Positions 63,920-64,000 of a stretch of DNA of 64,000 bases are shown here, one piece after another; position 1 is the stretch's first letter, and every line of letters starts with the position of its first letter. The stretch is from Selaginella moellendorffii. Taxonomy: Eukaryota; Streptophyta; Lycopodiopsida; Selaginellales; Selaginellaceae. The notes below the pieces were generated by a model, which had not been told where the DNA came from, made no database searches, and saw only the letters and a list, made by a program, of their open reading frames with translations. Both the position numbers and the translations under genes were made by a program. The stretch covers positions 786,096-850,095 of the forward strand of contig NW_003314281.1 in NCBI RefSeq assembly GCF_000143415.4, given 5' to 3'.

Positions 63920-64000
63920 TGTAAGCCACAAAATTTTTCCTTTCCAATTTGCCAGCTTACCTCGCCTATCCAACCAACTCTGCCTTGGCTTGTGCTAAGT
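63920..64000 (-). repeat. 5' LTR of the chromovirus, first 81 bp visible
   Basis: Identical, as far as seen, to 57,765-57,845. It is followed on the left (downstream for the element) by the tRNA-Met primer-binding site at about 63,907-63,918. Confidence 0.92.

Larger units (their letters stand above)
57765..64000 (-). mobile_element. Ty3/gypsy chromovirus LTR retrotransposon (5' LTR cut by window edge)
   Basis: The element reads right to left. The 3' LTR is at 57,765-59,289 and the start of the 5' LTR is at 63,920-64,000; the shared 81 bp look identical. LTRs run TG...CA (TGTTGGGACC at the 5' end). Next to the 5' LTR, on the minus strand, is TGGTATCGGAGC, a primer-binding site for initiator tRNA-Met with one mismatch to the usual form. 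Gag, protease, RT, RNase H, integrase and a chromodomain occur in that order in one frame, interrupted by stops and an integrase deletion. It is inserted in the old gypsy relic. It is defective. Confidence 0.92.

Overview
The window looks like nuclear DNA of a non-seed vascular plant, most likely a Selaginella-type lycophyte. This is inference from three things seen in the sequence: spliceosomal introns of only about 50 bp, two terpene synthases of the microbial-like (MTPSL) class that is restricted to non-seed plants, and many mostly intronless PLS-type PPR genes lying close together. No database search was possible.

Positions 1-22,300 are gene-dense. In order: a DUF1221/MLKL-like protein kinase (minus, running off the left edge), an AP2/ERF factor (minus), tRNA-Lys(UUU) (minus), three PPR genes packed head-to-head and tail-to-tail, an ARL2-type small GTPase whose stop codon is 16 bp before the third PPR start, a decayed PPR pseudogene, an MTPSL terpene synthase, a six-exon TORTIFOLIA1/SPIRAL2-like microtubule protein and a two-exon ZIP metal transporter.

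Positions 22,300-31,600 are AT-rich and gene-poor. They hold inverted, decayed copies of LTR sequences, an array of short GAGATGGA-like repeats and a roughly 75-bp satellite.

Positions 31,600-42,150 form a rearranged duplication cluster. It contains broken D-amino-acid-oxidase-like copies, one intact and three broken 2-oxoglutarate oxygenase copies, a truncated SKP1-like gene, one intact long PPR gene and one PPR relic. At least one inversion breakpoint lies inside a DAAO copy.

Positions 42,800-50,750 are again gene-dense: a nine-exon nucleostemin-like GTPase (NSN1), an S40/DUF584 senescence regulator-like gene, a ten-exon uracil phosphoribosyltransferase and a second MTPSL. For the multi-exon genes I inferred exons from GT/AG borders, frame continuity and conserved motifs; their summed lengths are multiples of three.

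Positions 52,600-64,000 are nested transposable elements. An old plus-strand gypsy relic is interrupted by an LTR-like unit, which carries a dead hAT element with an 8-bp target duplication. The relic is also cut by a minus-strand chromodomain gypsy element (chromovirus) whose 5' LTR runs off the right edge. Nearly every inactivating point mutation noted in these elements fits C-to-T or G-to-A change, as expected from decay of methylated cytosines.

The most unusual signal is a recurrent insertion of about 16 residues in L-type PPR repeats, shared by several PPR genes here. I see no clearly new multi-gene system.
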